In this document: positions 6,462-7,898 of the stretch, one piece after another | Numbering within the stretch: the stretch's first letter is position 1 | How the letters are laid out: each line of letters opens with the position of its first letter | Assembly: GCA_036503065.1 (NCBI GenBank) | Contig: DASXXM010000361.1 | Coordinates: 1 to 7,898 of the forward strand | Direction of reading: 5' to 3' | Length of the DNA stretch: 7,898 nucleotides | Origin: DATEPR01 sp036503065 | Lineage (GTDB): Bacteria > Actinomycetota > Actinomycetes > Mycobacteriales > Pseudonocardiaceae | Program-made: the position numbers and the translations under genes | Notes under the pieces: model-generated | Seen by the model: the letters and a program-made list of their open reading frames with translations, nothing else | The model's database searches: none | Told to the model about the DNA's origin: nothing

Positions 6462-7169
6462 TCAGCCGAACCAGCCGAAGACGGGTTGGGTGACGGAGTT
6501 CAGGGTGCCGGCCAGCGTGCCGGTCACGCTGCCCAGCAGGCCGCCGCCGCCCGACGACGGGGCCGAACTGGTCGACGGCGTCGCCGTGGCGGGCGCGGTG
6601 CTGGTCGGCGGGTTGGCGCTGGTCGACGGCGTCGCGCTGCCGGACGTGGCCGGGGTGACCGGGGTGGTGCTGGTCGAGCCCGTCGTGACGGGGGTCGACT
6701 GGATGGTGCTCGTTGCCGGGGTGCGGACGCCGGCCTGTGCCGGGGGCGTCGCGACCTTGGTCACCGGCTTCGTGGCGGCCCGCCCGCCCTGCTGCACGAT
6801 CTGCGGCTGGGTGGTGTTGGCGACGGCCGCGTCGCCGACCTGGCCGCCGGCCGGCAGGGCCTTGGGACTGGGCGCGGCGACCTGCTGGTGGCTCCCGTTG
6901 CTCAGCATGACGTCGCCGACGTTCGCGCCGGAGGCGAGCGTGTCGCCCGCGGTGTTGCCCGACGCGTGGTTGAGCAGCAGGCTGCCGACCACGGCGCCGA
7001 GCGCCAGCACCGCGCCTGCGGCGACACCGGTCAGCGCGCGGCGGGTGGCACGGGATCTCGCGGCGGGCCGGTACCCCTCACGTTCGAGGAGCTGCGCGAC
7101 CGAAATGGGTCGACGGAGGTATCCGTGACCTAAGTCGTCGTCGTAGTCGCCGTTCGTAGCCACACTCAC
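6462..7169 (-). CDS. Unnamed single-pass membrane protein with Thr/Pro/Ser-rich outer segment
   Basis: I do not recognise a named family. I place the start at the GTG at 7169 (235 aa), because GGAGG lies 8 nt upstream; the ATG at 7184 would put that ribosome site inside the gene. Layout: residues 1-45 are a cytoplasmic head with an acidic DYDDD stretch and ISVAQLLEREG, a short motif I recall from N-termini of other Pseudonocardiales membrane proteins. Residues 46-66 form one hydrophobic helix preceded by Arg/Lys-rich sequence, suggesting N-in, C-out. Residues 67-132 are an Ala/Gly/Gln-rich outer segment, 133-205 a low-complexity Thr/Pro/Ser linker, and 206-235 a Gly-rich tail ending in a hydrophobic LLGSVTGTL...VFGWFG segment. 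Leu13 is encoded by the rare TTA. The gene ends 36 bp before tmk, so the two are probably co-transcribed. A wall-spanning or surface-exposed protein is an inference; no catalytic motif is visible. Confidence 0.85.
   Translation of the reverse strand: MSVATNGDYDDDLGHGYLRRPISVAQLLEREGYRPAARSRATRRALTGVAAGAVLALGAVVGSLLLNHASGNTAGDTLASGANVGDVMLSNGSHQQVAAPSPKALPAGGQVGDAAVANTTQPQIVQQGGRAATKPVTKVATPPAQAGVRTPATSTIQSTPVTTGSTSTTPVTPATSGSATPSTSANPPTSTAPATATPSTSSAPSSGGGGLLGSVTGTLAGTLNSVTQPVFGWFG
6568..6635. repeat. Pair of 17-bp direct repeats, 51 bp apart, in the Thr/Pro/Ser linker
   Basis: CTGGTCGACGGCGTCGC occurs at 6568-6584 and again at 6619-6635. The 51-bp offset equals 17 codons, so both copies are read in the same frame and encode the two ATPSTS stretches of the linker. 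This points to an internal duplication of a 17-codon unit, and suggests that linker length may vary between strains. Confidence 0.8.
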
Positions 7170-7177
7170 CGGTACTA

Positions 7178-7182
7178 CCTCC
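7178..7182 (-). promoter_or_regulatory. Ribosome binding site GGAGG fixing the start of the membrane protein
   Basis: GGAGG (followed by T) on the minus strand lies 8 nt before the GTG at 7169. It overlaps the upstream in-frame ATG at 7184, so that ATG is probably not the start, which shortens the protein by five residues. Confidence 0.75.
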
Positions 7183-7241
7183 ATCTGAGGGAACCCACCG
7201 CGCCGCGGTCACCGTATCGGTAGTCGTTAGCTGACGCACGG

Positions 7242-7298
7242 GTGAAGTTATCACGACGTGATCTTCCCGAATCGGTGAATAGTGTGAGGGATATCACG
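7242..7298. promoter_or_regulatory. Half-site cluster with CRP-like palindrome upstream of the membrane protein-tmk pair
   Basis: The segment contains TGTGA-N6-TCACG at 7283-7298, one base short of the CRP-family consensus TGTGA-N6-TCACA. It also holds GTGA-N5-TCAC at 7242-7254, which overlaps ATCAC-GAC-GTGAT at 7250-7262 (extended by GAAG at 7244-7247 and CTTC at 7263-7266). GACGTGAT (7255-7262) and ATCACGTC (7293-7300) form a perfect 8-bp inverted pair. Further GTGA/TCAC half-sites lie at 7275-7278 and 7209-7212. The GTGA copies at 7275 and 7284 are spaced 9 bp, which on the minus strand reads CTCAC-N4-TTCAC, resembling the possible MtrA box upstream of mtrA. The density and symmetry are seen directly; which regulator binds (CRP-type, MtrA or other) is inference. 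I could not place a convincing -35/-10 pair here. Confidence 0.45.
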
Positions 7299-7336
7299 TC
7301 AGACGCGGTGGGTCCTCGGACTGTGCAGGTCAGCCG

Positions 7337-7898
7337 TCAGTAGCGGTAGTGCTCCGGCTTGTAGGGGCCCTCGACGTCCACGTCGATGTACTCGGCCTGG
7401 TCCTTGGACAGCTTCGTCAGCTCGACGCCCAGGGCCGGCAGGTGCAGCCGGGCCACCTTCTCGTCCAGCTTCTTGGACAGCCGGTAGACCTCGCGATCCC
7501 ACTCGTTCGGCTTGGTGAACAGCTCCACCTGGGCGATCACCTGATTGGTGAAGCTGGTGGACATCACGAACGACGGGTGGCCGGTGGCGTTGCCCAGGTT
7601 CAGCAGCCTGCCCTCGGACAGCACCAGGATCGAGTGACCGTCCGGGAAGGTCCACTCGTCCACCTGCGGCTTGATGTTCAGCAGCCGCACGCCGGGGTAG
7701 CGGGCCAGGCCCGCCATGTCCAGCTCGTTGTCGAAGTGGCCGATGTTGCCCAGGATGGCCTGGTGCTTCATCCGGGACATGTGGTCGACGGTCACCACGT
7801 CCTTGTTGCCGGTCGTGGTGATCACGATGTCCGCCTCGGCGAGCATCGAGTCCAGCGTGCGCACCTGGTAGCCGTCCATGGCGGCCTGCAGGGCGCAG
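7337..7898 (-). CDS. ahcY: S-adenosylhomocysteine hydrolase, C-terminal part (5' end outside window)
   Basis: Adenosylhomocysteinase is a cytosolic NAD-dependent enzyme that reversibly splits S-adenosylhomocysteine into adenosine and homocysteine, removing the inhibitory product of SAM-dependent methylation. About 186 C-terminal residues are visible, against roughly 490 for full actinobacterial enzymes. The frame is open to the window edge: the codons before the ATG at 7879 read CALQAA, continuing into MDGYQV as in family members, so that ATG is internal. Visible family signatures are the NAD-domain TTTGNKD, GHFDNE, the SEGRLLNLGNATGHPS block, and the C-terminal KPEHYRY whose Lys and Tyr, in characterised enzymes, reach into the neighbouring subunit's NAD site. 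The mycobacterial orthologue (sahH) also sits upstream of tmk-mtrA. A 167-bp gap to the next gene, without an obvious terminator, leaves read-through possible. The identification is secure. Confidence 0.97.
   Translation of the reverse strand, partial: CALQAAMDGYQVRTLDSMLAEADIVITTTGNKDVVTVDHMSRMKHQAILGNIGHFDNELDMAGLARYPGVRLLNIKPQVDEWTFPDGHSILVLSEGRLLNLGNATGHPSFVMSTSFTNQVIAQVELFTKPNEWDREVYRLSKKLDEKVARLHLPALGVELTKLSKDQAEYIDVDVEGPYKPEHYRY

Noticed and set aside
4373..7133. Plus-strand open frames opposite mtrA, tmk and the membrane protein (4373-5749, 5643-7133)
   Set aside because: Both cross several real minus-strand genes and their gaps, lack ribosome sites and are repetitive Arg/Gly/Val sequence.
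1..7898. CRISPR arrays, insertion sequences, tRNA or rRNA genes
   Set aside because: I saw no regularly spaced repeats, transposase motifs, terminal inverted repeats or tRNA-like cloverleaf sequence on either strand.

Overview
The window is a high-GC actinobacterial chromosome segment. From the gene order and protein character it is most likely from the order Pseudonocardiales; genus is not resolved. All seven protein genes lie on the minus strand, so the locus reads from high to low coordinates: ahcY (5' end cut by the window edge) - a small unnamed membrane protein - tmk - mtrA - mtrB - lpqB - comF - about 0.5 kb of apparently non-coding DNA. This matches the mycobacterial order sahH-tmk-mtrA-mtrB-lpqB-(Rv3243c)-comF-hpf. 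It differs by the extra membrane-protein gene between ahcY and tmk and by the absence of an Rv3243c-like gene. The next gene beyond position 1 is therefore expected to be hpf, but it is not visible here.

Region by region: 7337-7898 is the C-terminal part of S-adenosylhomocysteine hydrolase. 7170-7336 is an intergenic region rich in GTGA/TCAC half-sites, including a CRP-like palindrome. 6462-7169 encodes a single-pass protein with a long Thr/Pro/Ser outer segment, 36 bp upstream of thymidylate kinase (5775-6425). 5537-5774 holds two candidate mtrA promoters, a possible MtrA autoregulatory box and a GC-rich hairpin. 4859-5536 (mtrA), 3004-4842 (mtrB), 1268-3007 (lpqB) and 514-1170 (comF) form a tight operon: 16 bp between mtrA and mtrB, a 4-bp GTGA overlap between mtrB and lpqB, and 97 bp between lpqB and comF.

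Functionally, MtrB (membrane sensor kinase), MtrA (OmpR-type regulator) and LpqB (outer-face lipoprotein) form the conserved actinobacterial system that couples cell-envelope state to division, wall metabolism and DNA replication. Tmk supplies dTDP for DNA synthesis, ahcY serves the methyl cycle, and comF is a phosphoribosyltransferase-fold protein of uncertain role.

Most of the window is a conserved core locus and I do not see a wholly new system. The points most worth following are a possible MtrA box overlapping the -10 of a good mtrA promoter, a second mtrA promoter that would give a leaderless mRNA, the inserted membrane-protein gene with its half-site-rich upstream region, and TTA leucine codons in that gene and in comF.
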